DNA of 64,000 bases from Rhyacophila brunnea (GCA_022495005.1 JAGYXB010001365.1:1-64000), one strand, 5' to 3'. Shown: positions 26,901 to 34,800, counted from the first letter of the stretch. Notes: generated from the sequence alone by a model not told the origin. Made by a program: numbers and translations.

Positions 26901-29900
26901 AATATTGTAAAAATATCTGAAATATCTGATCACTTGATTGCAATGAATAAGGTACACTAATGAAAATGGCTTGGATGCCTCCTTCTTTGACCATTGACTT
27001 TAATATTATAATATACAGTCGAACTTTGTTATTACGAGGAAGATAGGACCGACTGAATTTGCTTGTTATAAGTGTTACTCGTTATATCAGAGAATAGGTA
27101 TTTTTAAATAAGCGGTCACAACACAAAAAGTCGCAATTCAAACAAAAATACACAATTAGAATTTTTCCCCAAAACAAGCATGGTATTCATAAACTACAAA
27201 ATAAGATGTTTATTGTAATGAACGCTGGGTAGGTACCTACTTACTTCACAAACCTTGAATTTTTTTTTCAACCATATGAGTGGATACTTTTTCAATCTTG
27301 TCGGCGAAAACACCAATTAGGTAGGTACTTAAGACACTTAACTAGTGTCATAAACTTAATCCGAACCCGGCGGCATCCTGTCCGTTGAATTTTATTGTTT
27401 GAGGTCAAAATGCTTTTAAACGATCCACACATTACTTAACAGTTTTAAGAAAATTTTTGACGATATTTTAGCTCGGTATATCCGATAAGGAGCTCGTTAT
27501 AAAAGTGAATAAATGTATGGAGAAAGTCATGAACGAATGTCAACGAATTTTTCCTCGTTACATCCGAGATCTCGCTATATCCGTGATCGTAATAACTGAG
27601 CTCGACTGTAATAATTGAATTAAAAAATAGCGAATAAAATAGCATTGAATGTTGTAAAAATTAGCCTCACAAAAACAGTCCTCATCCACAAACAAATAGC
27701 CTGGTCAAAACAACCTCAATAAAACTGTTCACACCACTATTTAATACAATATTTCATTTGTATAGGTACCTTATCTATTGACTAAATATGCATTTCTAAA
27801 TTTCTTCATACTTATTATTCAAACAGTTAGAAATCTCTGAAATAATAACGCAATACAATTTTAATAGTAGTGTGGGCTGTTTTGTCAGGACAATTTTTTT
27901 GGTAAGGCTAATTTGTATTGGAATCAAATGATTATAAATACATTTTTTACAATAGTTGTCTATGGTCAAAAGTGGAGGTTGATAATTTTCATTCCGACAG
28001 GTAGGCTTTCATATATTAGTGTCCTTAGAAACCATACTATAACCACAAGTAAAATATAATATTTTATGAACAATAAATTGAGCCCATATCCGGAAAACGA
28101 GCGTTATCCTGAAAATGGCGTTCAGAGATATTGGCAGTTAAACATTTCAGTTATGGATAAACAGCGTGCAACGCGTGGTCAATTTGGATTGTCTACTGCC
28201 ACCTCTTGTTAGAATATTAAATAATATGTGGTGAGTGCATGCATAGGTGTATGCCGGGTAATTTAAACGGATTTAGAAAAAAACAGCGTAATCACGATAA
28301 CGCTCGTTTTCCGGATATGGGCTCAATTGTATCAGTAAAATATACTGAAGATGAAAAATTCAAATTGAAGTCTCCTGAATTTGGTTGACTCCTTTTTCAG
28401 CTACCTACTTTCTTTCAACAAACACCATTTGTTACGAAACAGTTAATCGATTAGATTAGATACTGAGTACCTATATGGAAATCCACAATGTGGAATCAAA
28501 AACGAATGACAATAATTCGGGGGTCTAGGATCATAAGGGCGAAACTACAAAAATGGCTGTTTTGAGTTAAATATTGCATTGTCTTGCTAAAACGCAGTTC
28601 TATCATATGTACAAAGATGAAACTCGTACGTATAGCGGTTTGCCAGATATTACTTGGCGTATCTACAAATCCACATGGAATTTTAATGTCATATGGGTGA
28701 ATGTCCTCTTAGACCTGTGTGACTCTGACATTAATGCCAATTAATCAAAGACACTTCGACGTAAGCGGCGTTTCGCCTTTATGTCACTGACATAAAGTTT
28801 AGTTTATGGAAGTTTCGTAATTTTTAGTTTGGCGTAAGTTGTCAATTTGACTTAAGTAAACACTTGTTAACGGTTCATATTTGCATATCAACAATGTTTT
28901 GGAGAGGTAATGATTGTGGATATCTTTAAACAGAACCAACGTAGAAGCATGCGAAGTAAGTAATTACTTATGTATATTTAAGTTATGCTATTTCGACTCC
29001 TAACCGGTCAAATTGTTTTTAAATGTAATCTGATTAAATATTTATATACTTACAGCATCATTATAAATCATGTTTTTGCAGATCGAAATACAGAATTGGA
29101 AGACGAAGAACTGAATGTTTTGAACTCAAATCATGTACCAGATAATACACCGACTAATGATTATAATTTCAAGGAGAATAACTCTGATAAACAGTTAACC
29201 TTGATGAAATATTATAATGAATTGTTCATTTGTTCAGATATGGCTTTATCTATTAGCTGATTGTATTAAAAATACGATTTTTTTTCTCAGACATGCATAT
29301 TATCATCTTAGGAGTTACTTTGTGGTTGCAGAGCTCAAGATAATATTTTCGAGAGTTTCTCCCTGATACATTACCAGGATGGCCAGCAAAATAAATTGAA
29401 CTCTATTATGTATTATTTAATTAATATTTTATATTTTTTTTAGAAAACCGGACTCAAAATATCTGTCTTTTGTATTAAAAATACTATTTCTTTTCTTAGA
29501 CGTGCACATCATCCCAGAATTTACTTCGTGGTTGAATAGTGAAACAGGATTTTTTGAAGAGATTATATTTGAGCCATTACCAGGACATTCGGAACAATTA
29601 TTATTGTCAGTAGAAAATATATTAGAACCTACGCATGAACCACCATTATATGCTGAATTTAACCATGGTATATACTTCATAATATTATATTATGAAAACA
29701 GATAAAAGTGAGTTAATTCATCGATTTCCTGTAGAACAAACTCATTTACAGCATCTCAGGAATTACTACGTGTTTGAATAGCTCAACCGGTTTTTTGAAA
29801 AATGTAATGGATGCTCAGAAGAAATTACAATAAGAATTGATGTTGGTGATGTCCGATAATGTTCAATTCAGAAATAAGATTGTGTTTTGATGAGTTAAAT

Positions 29901-32351
29901 AGTAAACGAACACGTATTGCTAAGCTGTACGAATGCAAAAGAAATAAACATATAACTAATAGACAAAACGGAATGTCATATGTTTCAGTTACAGGTAAGC
30001 AAATTGAAGGAAGTTATTTAAAGCCCAAAGACTGTTCTAAATGTCCCAGAAAGTGCAATGAGAATTTTACCGAAACAGTACGGCAGACAATGTTGAATTC
30101 ATATTGATCTTTAGGCGATATTGAAAAACAAAGACCAGATGGTGCCACAAGATGTTTATTATAAAACATAGTCGTTCCCAAAAATTCCGATAGTTAATCA
30201 AATGTTCTTTGAATCCGGGCACTCGCAAATGAAATGAGATTCCGTTCATGCGAGAATCGAAAACTAAAGCATTTGGATATAAATACCATCCATCCGCATG
30301 GTACTCTGCTGTTCAGATGGCACACAAAAAATACAATCTAACTGAGATGGATCAACAAGATTTTCTTGATTTTTCTGAATTACAAAAATGCATATAAGAA
30401 ATATAGAATAAAATAAAAATAAAAAAGAATAAAAATAAGAAGATTGATGCGGATGGAGAAAATGTTATACGATTCATACGGATTGATACGGATGGAGAAA
30501 ATATGGATTTGACGAGCCATTCAAAATGCTCCAAGTCATACGAAGAGAAACCAGAATAATTAACCATTCATCTTTTCGACTTCAGCCTAAATATAACGCA
30601 GCACACTCCCTCACTGCGAAAAAGATATCAATGGGCATTTTTCAGGAACAATATCATTATTTTTACAATTCTTTAAATTTGTCAAATCTTGAAAATAATT
30701 AGGAAAACATGGATGAAGAAGATGCATAACAAAATTATGTTTATAGTTAGATTTAGGAATAGAATTTGATGAAAGATATTTCACCTATGTTTTGTATTAT
30801 CTATATTGTATTAAGAACAAATATTTACCAGTAACCTTATTTGAAAATATTTTGAGAGACAAAAGGGCGAATGTCTCCCATTAATTATATTTTATTTTTT
30901 CCCATCTAACTAATGTCTAAAATGACAATATTGATGCTCTACATTACTCTTATGAATATGTTACAATAGCTTTAATTTTTTTTTTTTGTATTTTTACAGT
31001 GTGAAATTGTTTTTTTTAACAATAAAAACTATTTTAACCTATTTTCCCATTTATCTCAGTACAGTGTTTTTGTAGTTTCGCCCTTATGATCCTAGACCCC
31101 CGAATTGTTGTTGGCATTATATCCTCGGAAGCAAGTATTTCATCACTGTTCTGGCAGAAAACACTAATTCGAAAAAATGACATATTGAGTTAGTACCAAA
31201 ATGTTCCTTATTTCAAACTTTACCGTCTGGAAACCTTCTTAATAAATAAACAGTCTTTATTTTAAAGTCATCCTTTTTACGATTACTTAATAAACTCACA
31301 TGATAGACTATTATTTCAAACATATTAACAACTTCAAAGTCAAATTACTAAAAACTAGTATTTTTCAGTTAGTGTGTTCTGCCAGAACAGAGACGATTTA
31401 CTCATTATATGAGCTAAAACCTCTAGATTTACAATGGACTGATTTGTTGAAAACTCTGTAGCAAAAGATCCAAAACATACAATTTTTCACATTCATTATA
31501 TCAACATAAAATGAAAATGAATGGTTGAAGAATTTATCATAACATAACAATGTATACAACTGATTGAATGTCACTGATGCTATCCAGAGAAGAGAATCAG
31601 TGACATATGGCGATTGCCACGAAAAAAACGATGTTGCTCTGATAGAATGATTAATGTTTATTTACAATATACCATAATATCACATTTATTTGCTATATTG
31701 ATAGACATTTTGTAACAATTAAGTAAATTTCACAATAAAGCGAGTATATTGATTTCTATAAATACTATCAAATAAAAAATTGTTTTGACACATCAAGATG
31801 AACTAGTTACACAAATTACGTGGATATTTTGTTTTGACTATAAATATGATACATTGGTTTGAAATCATTATACAAACCAAACTGTAATCATTACGGATTT
31901 TGTAAATTATCATATGACAGTAAATATTTTACATGCAAGTACAGAATGACAGGTGTACAATGTAAAAAAAGTATAAATGAAATTACACGACACGGAAATG
32001 AAAAGCAGAAGGACCGTAAAATATATGTAAAACGGAATGTTATCACTGTTACACAGATTATAATGAGTAAATTTGTTTACCACAAATAAACAACGAAGTA
32101 TAGAATAAGTATTTACCTCTATATCGAAATCCAACAAATTGAAGGCAGCTCTGAATAACGAACAAAAATGTGCGATACTTGGCACTTCCCACCATGATTG
32201 TATATCTAAAAATATAAACAACCGTTTTATAATACGTGAATTACACCACGGATACCAAATATTATTATTTACACTTGTATTAACGATAAAACAAAATAGT
32301 TTAATGTATCTATAATAACCCACCTAAAATGCCAATAAAGGATGGAAACAT
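1..32351 (-). CDS. CECR2: CECR2/dikar-like bromodomain chromatin-remodelling subunit, 10 exons, 3' end outside window
   Basis: Spliced gene read on the minus strand: exons 32351-32324, 32205-32117, 23054-22929, 21582-21377, 19309-19016, 13783-13583, 11360-11181, 10983-10721, 10306-10100 and 2921-<1. Each junction is GT-AG with matching phase. Family knowledge: CECR2 (Drosophila dikar) partners ISWI/SNF2L in the CERF remodeller in the nucleus, and its bromodomain binds acetyl-lysine. Seen: an N-terminal DDT-like segment ([15 protein letters not shown], about residues 14-28), a WHIM-like region ([34 protein letters not shown], about 105-165), a charged coiled-coil stretch (about 255-310), one bromodomain (about 378-480; WPF shelf, NYY, acetyl-lysine Asn458) and a long Lys/Ser-rich tail. 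About 1,500 residues are visible. The order matches vertebrate CECR2. The final exon carries an 11-bp duplication that breaks the frame. Family assignment is confident; exon 1 is the least certain part. Confidence 0.9.
1701..1722. repeat. 11-bp tandem duplication (gttgattgaat x2) causing frameshift in CECR2
   Basis: Two perfect adjacent copies of gttgattgaat, followed by gtt. Eleven is not a multiple of three, and the minus-strand frame changes exactly here. Upstream and downstream frames are both open and of similar composition. A true recent duplication or an assembly error are both possible. Confidence 0.93.
4722..4889 (+). pseudogene. Transposase N-terminal fragment ([17 protein letters not shown] type)
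   Basis: Fifty-five codons starting after a pyrimidine-rich TTTTTTAG, as an exon would. The peptide [20 protein letters not shown] with following EYKKKYLKR resembles the basic N-terminus of a transposase family common in insect genomes (Arg/Lys-rich RxRLKxxPxKxxEYK pattern). It stops at a TAG with no continuation recognised, so it is called a relic. Confidence 0.4.
5205..5771. mobile_element. Pogo/Tigger-like MITE, copy 1
   Basis: Inverted ends CAGTCGAACTTGGTTATTAC and its near-perfect complement at 5750-5771, both flanked by TA. It has no coding capacity. It is the same family as 22329-22849 and 27016-27608. The TA site and CAGTCGAAC.. end fit Tc1/mariner superfamily (pogo) MITEs. Confidence 0.85.
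6541..9225 (+). mobile_element. Complete piggyBac-type transposon
   Basis: Flanked on both sides by TTAA (6537-6540 and 9226-9229), the piggyBac target site. Ends CCCGGCGCCCGC and, inverted, CCTGGCACTCGC match at 9 of 12 positions. Subterminal motifs (cgcttctgtc at 6550 and 6603; tgtagtacg/tgtagtatg) recur on both sides. One uninterrupted transposase gene lies inside. Length is 2,685 bp. It is inserted in the hAT relic in CECR2 intron 9, antisense to CECR2. Confidence 0.9.
7118..8740 (+). CDS. PiggyBac transposase, intact (DDE_Tnp_1_7 family)
   Basis: A single 540-residue open frame. PiggyBac transposases cut and paste at TTAA with an RNase H-like DDD core. Visible catalytic candidates are Asp209 in NLCIDESI, Asp286 in WCDNWYTG and Asp388 (with Asp391) in GTVDKADMM, aligned with the D268/D346/D447 blocks of the moth enzyme. 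The N-terminus is acidic (about 1-45), as in PGBD proteins. The C-terminus (about 497-535) is a Cys/His-rich domain, [19 protein letters not shown], like the piggyBac end-binding RING-like domain. The ATG follows an AT-rich leader and no intron is needed. It sits between TTAA-flanked inverted ends, so the element could be autonomous; host co-option cannot be excluded. Confidence 0.93.
   Translation: MAGLSEELDSDYEMSEEELEPSDLSDVDISEEPIEHLRTWTSGPHVPIVYEFDDFQSGIANSDLTETSPECLFFEHFLNRDIMLKVVQQTNIFFHYQYNTQELGPKSRSHNWIDTTVSELYAFFAVSMLMTRNKHLSLEEHWSTDCFLSAPIFGQTMPRDRYELLLQMLHFSDPTSVTSDRLNKIRLLLEHTRKIFKDTMIPHQNLCIDESIIVFKGKQFIPSKRHHFGIKMFVLCDVMTGYILDFIIYCGDGTDIVDSQNFGISGAVVTTLLTEYLGKGHSLWCDNWYTGPQLFKHLHENKTNACGTVCKNRKEMPCFKKLKKGETEVKSNSPLLALKWCDRRDVHMLTTMHDDSFGPTGKTNFRTGEPIMEPKCILEYNKNMGTVDKADMMLSSLSCMRKSVKWYKKVAFHMIDLYLLNAFYMYKSVTGSKKTLGEFQLVVIKQLVAKYAVKITKTPQPRPSTSENPLRLLPRTLTDHLPEHIPPTANNKKPRRRCHVCGNSKINKKKTSLSRYMCCICNVALCLSPCYKIYHSSKQF
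9860..10075 (-). repeat. SINE-like repeat family X, copy 1
   Basis: Shares gggcctccacagagtggagg ttgtattaac-type sequence and a GGTTCGAACCCC box-B-like motif with copies near 44560-44760 and 60075-60210. It lies at the 5' edge of CECR2 intron 9, ending about 25 bp from the exon 9 donor. Pol III origin is inferred from the box B. Confidence 0.5.
10100..10306 (-). CDS. CECR2: CECR2 exon 9 (bromodomain end, nuclear basic region)
   Basis: [20 protein letters not shown] closes the bromodomain C helix, followed by an acidic patch (SSDDD) and a basic, NLS-like KRKRN. The acceptor is TTGCAG|AG and the donor TCAAG|GTAAAA. A SINE-like repeat ends within 25 bp of the donor. Confidence 0.92.
10307..10720 (-). 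other. CECR2 intron 8
   Basis: AT-rich sequence with TTAATTAATTA-type runs. No element, RNA gene or extra exon was recognised. Confidence 0.6.
10721..10983 (-). CDS. CECR2: CECR2 exon 8 (bromodomain, main part)
   Basis: Bromodomain core: [20 protein letters not shown] (WPF shelf in the ZA loop), [20 protein letters not shown] and [11 protein letters not shown] with the acetyl-lysine-binding Asn. The acceptor is CTTAATAG|T and the donor AATG|GTAAGC. A closer AG five bases on would put a stop in frame, which supports the acceptor chosen. Confidence 0.95.
11181..11360 (-). CDS. CECR2: CECR2 exon 7 (linker before bromodomain)
   Basis: A Ser/Pro/Arg-rich linker ([20 protein letters not shown] onward). 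The acceptor TTTTCAG|A completes Arg; the donor CAAAT|GTAAGT leaves AT. Phase joins both neighbours exactly. It is poorly conserved, so support comes from splice sites and continuity. Confidence 0.82.
11521..11953. mobile_element. MITE with about 30-bp inverted ends in CECR2 intron 6
   Basis: Ends TATCGTCGGTCCCTATTAAA (11521) and the complement ending 11953, continuing with AAAGTCRGATCTG. About 433 bp with no coding potential. The target duplication is unclear; it may be TA. Confidence 0.75.
12840..13340 (+). pseudogene. Pogo/jerky-like DDE transposase remnant
   Basis: Translation in shifting frames gives [10 protein letters not shown], a stop, then [20 protein letters not shown]. This matches the LPV.Y..QKNAWM....F.DW....F.PE block of pogo/Tigger/jerky transposases. 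Upstream, [14 protein letters not shown] resembles the CENP-B-type DNA-binding end. Several stops and shifts show it is dead. It may derive from the autonomous partner of the pogo-like MITEs nearby. Confidence 0.6.
13583..13783 (-). CDS. CECR2: CECR2 exon 6 (charged coiled-coil region)
   Basis: Very rich in Glu, Lys, Gln and Arg ([20 protein letters not shown]). It matches in character and position the EKQKRKEEEEERQ helix before the CECR2 bromodomain. The acceptor is TTGTAG|G, which completes Arg248, and the donor is ACCAG|GTGGGA. Confidence 0.88.
14281..15009. mobile_element. Pogo/mariner-like MITE, second family
   Basis: Inverted ends CAGTAAAACCTTGTTAATAC (14281) and CAGTAAAACCTCATTAGTAA (complement, ending 15009). 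The right end is followed by TA; the left flank TT looks mutated. Subterminal ttcgaatta motifs recur on both arms. No coding frame. Confidence 0.75.
15253..15391. repeat. Long imperfect hairpin (two arms of about 55 bp, loop about 25 bp)
   Basis: The left arm (15253-15306) includes cggcactgcagttc, gcgtcgacgc and gattccaaatacg. The right arm (15332-15391) is its imperfect complement (cgcatttggaatc, gtcgacgc, gaactccagtgccg). Arms are far more GC-rich than the surroundings. It could be a tiny foldback MITE or a hairpin transcribed with CECR2 intron 5. Confidence 0.75.
15400..19015 (-). other. Distal part of CECR2 intron 5
   Basis: AT-rich, with a repeat (ccaaagaagtataacttcta, 16150-16169) that recurs inverted near 46093-46112, and a region at 17330-17760 with scattered inverted aaaacgg/ctgaac motifs. 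No reading frame was recognised. A caggggtcatcaac motif at 16241 resembles a hAT end but lacks a convincing partner. Confidence 0.45.
19016..19309 (-). CDS. CECR2: CECR2 exon 5 (WHIM2-like region, basic stretch)
   Basis: Encodes [20 protein letters not shown], a basic KKKRRRRR run, then [20 protein letters not shown] and [20 protein letters not shown]. All blocks have counterparts in vertebrate CECR2. The acceptor is ATTGCAG|C and the donor AAAAG|GTATTT (phase 2). A hAT element begins only 46 bp before the acceptor. Confidence 0.95.
19356..20459 (+). mobile_element. hAT element relic with perfect 8-bp target duplication (GAGTAGGC)
   Basis: GAGTAGGC at 19348-19355 and 20460-20467 flanks ends CAGGGTTTCCCAAACT and, inverted, CAGGTTTCCCAAACTTTTTC. 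The interior keeps a hAT transposase C-terminal fragment at 20091-20290. A fragment of the same family lies inverted at about 52779-53110. It is in CECR2 intron 4, 46 bp from exon 5. Confidence 0.9.
20091..20290 (+). pseudogene. hAT transposase C-terminal fragment
   Basis: Encodes [20 protein letters not shown] followed by [15 protein letters not shown]. This is the hATC dimerisation block of ZBED5-like transposases, which typically read TYLCEAGFS...K..NRL...PDLR. Only the C-terminus remains. Confidence 0.75.
20521..20845. mobile_element. Half copy of a foldback element (family of 56299-57220)
   Basis: About 270 bp (from gttttatggtattttcag to cagtacatgcatg) match one arm of the foldback at 56299-57220. 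The right end ctccattttgacctacgtga matches that element's terminus. It seems to have lost most of one arm. It lies directly beyond the hAT in intron 4. Confidence 0.65.
21377..21582 (-). CDS. CECR2: CECR2 exon 4 (WHIM-like region)
   Basis: Encodes [20 protein letters not shown] and later [20 protein letters not shown] and [20 protein letters not shown]. The acceptor is TTTGCAG|ATG and the donor CTCGG|GTAAGT (phase 2). The ATG at its start is an internal Met, not the initiator, because the preceding exon is in phase and conserved. Confidence 0.95.
22329..22849. mobile_element. Pogo/Tigger-like MITE, copy 2
   Basis: TA-flanked inverted ends CAGTCGAACTTGGTTATTAC and the complement with one change (gagcttgactg). 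Similar to copies 1 and 3 along its length (521 bp). It lies in CECR2 intron 3, 79 bp downstream of the exon 3 donor. Confidence 0.88.
22929..23054 (-). CDS. CECR2: CECR2 exon 3 (DDT-like domain, continued)
   Basis: A 42-codon symmetric exon (phase 0 to 0) starting [10 protein letters not shown] and ending ISAFNYQ. The acceptor is ATTGCAG|GAG and the donor CAG|GTGACT. It is too short for most ORF finders and was found by phase and similarity to the human segment after DFEIEELEAAL. A pogo-like MITE ends 79 bp past its donor. Confidence 0.88.
23735..25043 (-). mobile_element. Degenerate hAT element (GTF2IRD2-like transposase)
   Basis: Ends CAGTGGTCGGCAAAC (23735) and the complement gtttgccgacca near 25028-25040, with gcgagcc and gtggctc subterminal motifs typical of this hAT group. 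The minus strand carries broken transposase. The last three bases of the right end and the target duplication have decayed. Confidence 0.75.
24053..24960 (-). pseudogene. Broken hAT transposase
   Basis: Minus-strand translation shows [20 protein letters not shown] (near 24930-24860) and, near the end, [20 protein letters not shown] then [16 protein letters not shown]. These are two landmarks of GTF2IRD2/EPM2AIP1-like hAT transposases. Multiple stops and frameshifts intervene. Confidence 0.7.
25800..26330. repeat. Minisatellite, about 120-bp unit, 4-5 copies
   Basis: Units carry cagaaaccttcgcgg (25869, 25989, 26113, 26231) and attgcaatcggatgaatgg; spacing is 118-124 bp. The same unit appears on the other strand at 41655-42500. 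Short gaagaagaa tracts separate units. Confidence 0.88.
26331..26730. other. Unclassified GC-richer block in CECR2 intron 2
   Basis: About 400 bp with clearly higher GC than the surroundings (for example ccacggccgggtcag, ccgtcgtcaagcg). No open frame, splice site or RNA fold was recognised. The motif aaggtatacgagtgaaaatggctcggat near 26715 recurs with changes near 26948, so it may be a repeat fragment. Confidence 0.3.
27016..27608. mobile_element. Pogo/Tigger-like MITE, copy 3
   Basis: TA-flanked inverted ends CAGTCGAACTTTGTTATTAC and complement; 593 bp; colinear with copies 1 and 2, and keeps the aggtaggtacttaagacact block. Confidence 0.88.
28078..28326. mobile_element. 249-bp MITE with about 30-bp inverted ends
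   Basis: TTGAGCCCATATCCGGAAAA at 28078 and its exact complement ending 28326, continuing CGAGCGTTAT on both sides. The spacer is non-coding. Target duplication not resolved. Confidence 0.88.
29280..29850 (+). repeat. Three diverged copies of an exon-like segment
   Basis: Segments starting near 29283, 29478 and 29735 share ttagacgtgcacatcatc..gaatttacttcgtggttgaat..ttaccaggac-like order, each preceded by a pyrimidine tract ending in AG. The middle copy is open ([20 protein letters not shown]). They look like tandemly duplicated exons of the transposon gene. Confidence 0.5.
29859..30400 (+). pseudogene. Broken transposase pieces inside the 36-bp-TIR element
   Basis: The first frame (29859-30107) ends [21 protein letters not shown]; its CxxCxxxC plus RQ..xSYW pattern is a recognisable N-terminal landmark. 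Later, [17 protein letters not shown] is followed by a stop, then [15 protein letters not shown] and [20 protein letters not shown] in different frames, consistent with a decayed catalytic C-terminus. Confidence 0.5.
32117..32205 (-). CDS. CECR2: CECR2 exon 2 (start of DDT-like domain)
   Basis: Encodes [18 protein letters not shown] and then [11 protein letters not shown], close to the most conserved N-terminal block of CECR2. The acceptor is TTTTTAG|AT and the donor GAG|GTAAAT. The exon is 89 bp and ends in phase 0, joining directly to ELEEALL of exon 3. Confidence 0.9.
32324..32351 (-). CDS. CECR2: CECR2 exon 1 (putative start codon)
   Basis: Nine codons (MFPSFIGIL) plus one base. The donor is TTAG|GTGGGT, and an in-frame TAG lies two codons before the ATG. 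The leftover G joins AT of the next exon to give Asp, so phase fits. The 118-bp intron (32323-32206) is GT-AG. Human CECR2 also has only a short leader before the WWEVP segment. The ATG context is weak and an upstream non-coding exon could exist; the start is an inference. Confidence 0.5.
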
Positions 32352-33658
32352 AACCTACAATAGATTTGCCCAAATAACGAGCAATATCTTATTTCATTAA
32401 ACGTGTGATCATTTGCGATACATCTTTCGTTAAAACTGTGGCCCAAGACGCCCCCATCTATTTAATTTAAACGCCCAAGCGACTGAGGCAATCCTCCCAA
32501 TAAAGATGGGACAATAAACGCCATAGTTAACAAATTAGTGTTTTAATTATAATGAACTACAAAACCACACAATATTTCTGGGAGAATCTAGAGTATTTTT
32601 AAATAAAAAAATAATATTTAATGTCAAAACTAGTTGCTAAATCGGACAATAAAGGTAATATTATATAAATAGTTCGAAAACTGATCCAGTGTCTTCACTA
32701 GTAGGAAATAGATAGAACCGAGTGAAATAAAATTAATGTTGCCAAGAACCATATTGTCGAATCTCTCGAAGAATTTAATAATGTGAAATTTTATGAATCA
32801 CTAAGTAAAAGAATTCAAAAAAATAATAATAAACCTGAAAATTTTGAGGATTTTACGCTGAATATCATACTGTCTATATATTATTACGCTGATTTTACAC
32901 TGTATATATATATTATTACTATGTCGTTCTAACATTCCTTACATAATATCACAGTTCTCAGTTCAGCTAATTATGTAGGTACATAAGTTATTATTAATTA
33001 TGTACCTACATTTTTGGCAACAATTTGGTTATATCGGCGTTGATCCTGTAAAGAATTCACAATGAAATCTTGATCTAAATATAACAATATGCACATATAT
33101 TTGTATTATTTACGTACATTGCATAGGCGTCGCCATCAATGTAAAAGTATTATTATAAGATTATAAGACCCAGATGAATATCCCAAAAATCCATCAAATT
33201 AATAAATTGATGATTGAAAAAACTGACTATCGATGGTACCTAGCAGACAAAATTTCGAATATCTGCGATATTATTTTTCTGTTCAACCAGGGAGCACTTA
33301 CCCTACCAGGGTGGTAGCAATTTTGAAGTAGTTTTGGCTTTACTAAAGTGCGCGCACTTTCATAAAGCATATTATTATGAGACAGACGTAACTACCCAAA
33401 CCTATGTCATATTGTTTAACACGACGTGTTTACTTTGTATTTCCTGAGCTTTAAGGCATGAATATTATCAACTTTACTAATAATAAACCAAATACGGTTC
33501 CAAAGCCTTGGTCCATGGCAACTGGATTTCACATGTATTCATACAAAAAGAAAAGAAACACTGTATATTTTTGTAACGTAAAATAAATATATTCCTATCC
33601 AACATTTTTTATTTCTAATTTTAAAGCAAATTGTAATATTATAATAATTATTAATTAT
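32352..33658. other. Region upstream of CECR2
   Basis: AT-rich non-coding sequence that should hold the CECR2 promoter and any 5' UTR. A near-perfect palindrome ttatgtaggtacataa../..ttatgtacctacatt lies at about 32971-33013. No TATA/Inr arrangement could be chosen with confidence. Confidence 0.4.
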
Positions 33659-33671
33659 TATTCGAATTTGA

Positions 33672-33841
33672 CTTTGAGGTCCTTGAGATAGAGTTTGCTC
33701 TTTCTTCTTCGCGTGAGGTTATATTCTACTAATTTATTTTCCTTTTTCTTGTCGTTGGTCATTCCTCCGTTTATATTTACTGGTCATACCCGCGCGTCCA
33801 TTTTTTATGTATGGAGTTTCGGATCCCTTTGTCTTCATTCT
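33672..33841. repeat. DIRS left inverted terminal repeat
   Basis: Sequence from actttgaggtccttgagata to ggatccctttgtcttcatt is repeated inverted at 37869-38035 with few differences (for example shared catacccgcgcgtccatttt). Confidence 0.93.
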
Positions 33842-33999
33842 GGATTTGACTTTCTTATTGTTTACATGTTGCGTCTGTCAGTTCATTCTAACTATCAAAA
33901 TAAAAATTATCTTGGACGAACGTTAAGTGATAGTTAAGTGAACGTTAAGTGATTAGTGATTATGGCGCAACATCTGAATGAGTGAGGAGGATATTCTAA

Positions 34000-34800
34000 A
34001 AGCAATGGACACCAGACGGCGAAGCAGAACTGCTACAGGAGGAAAAGTTCAACGTACGAGCGTCGATTAAGATGCTGATGTATGAGGTATCCTCGTTACG
34101 TACCTTATTTCAGCAGGGCAAGGAGTGGCACAACGCCCAAAAAACAATTCTTGGCGGCCCCTACGGTCATAGAGTTAGGTCTAAATGACAAGTTGCGTCG
34201 GTGCGACCACTCGTCATCAGCTAACCATCTGACGGAGAGGACCATCGCGGACCTCCAGAATGCGATGTTTTTCCTAACGGGACAGCTTCTGGAAGGGTAT
34301 GCAAAGGTTAGTGGATTGGGAAAACAATCCTCAAAACATCGTAACAGCGATGAGCCTGTACCAAAAAAATCGAAGAGGGTTTTGGGGACAAGGCATAATA
34401 AAATTTGCGAGAACATGACTCAGATCCTTACCGGAAGGATACCTTCACTAGAGAGGCGCTATCAAGGATTCCTCTGAGCTGAGAATCCCGGAAGGCCCTC
34501 AAACTCACATTATGGCCGGGGTACTCCCAAGGGGCGACGTCCTGTGGGAAGGGAGTTCTCCATCGGAGGTATGGGCTACACCAGGGATCCGTACTCTAAG
34601 CGAAGGTGACCGCATCTGGACGACCAAAAACATTGGGGGCCGCCTAAGCGACTTTCGGGGAGTCTGGATGGCGTAGTGTACCCCACCCCAACATTGGTAA
34701 AAATAATAACCGTAGCCCGCATACCGTTTGTGCGGATACCACCATTGGTAAGTCCTTCTTTACTTTTACGGAAAGAATTTCAAACGCAACAATCGGCAGA
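34000..34800 (+). pseudogene. DIRS gag-like region, degenerate
   Basis: The 5' coding part of the element. Includes a 131-codon open stretch (34082-34477) with TERTIADLQNAMFFLTGQLL and a basic PKKSKRVLGTRHNK. Position and composition suggest gag, but no family motif is certain. The frame closes before the RT region. Confidence 0.45.

Larger units (their letters stand above)
28518..31102 (+). mobile_element. 2.6-kb DNA transposon with perfect 36-bp inverted ends, transposase broken
   Basis: Ends CGGGGGTCTAGGATCATAAG (and 16 further identical bases) at 28518-28553 and inverted at 31067-31102. AATT adjoins both sides, possibly a 4-bp target duplication. The plus-strand interior has exon-like pieces (29082-29260, 29501-29705, 29859-30107) and a decayed stretch at 30175-30400. 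A Cys-rich [18 protein letters not shown] and a later FFESGHSQM resemble a transposase family frequent in aphid genomes. Superfamily not assigned (Sola-like is one guess). Confidence 0.8.
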
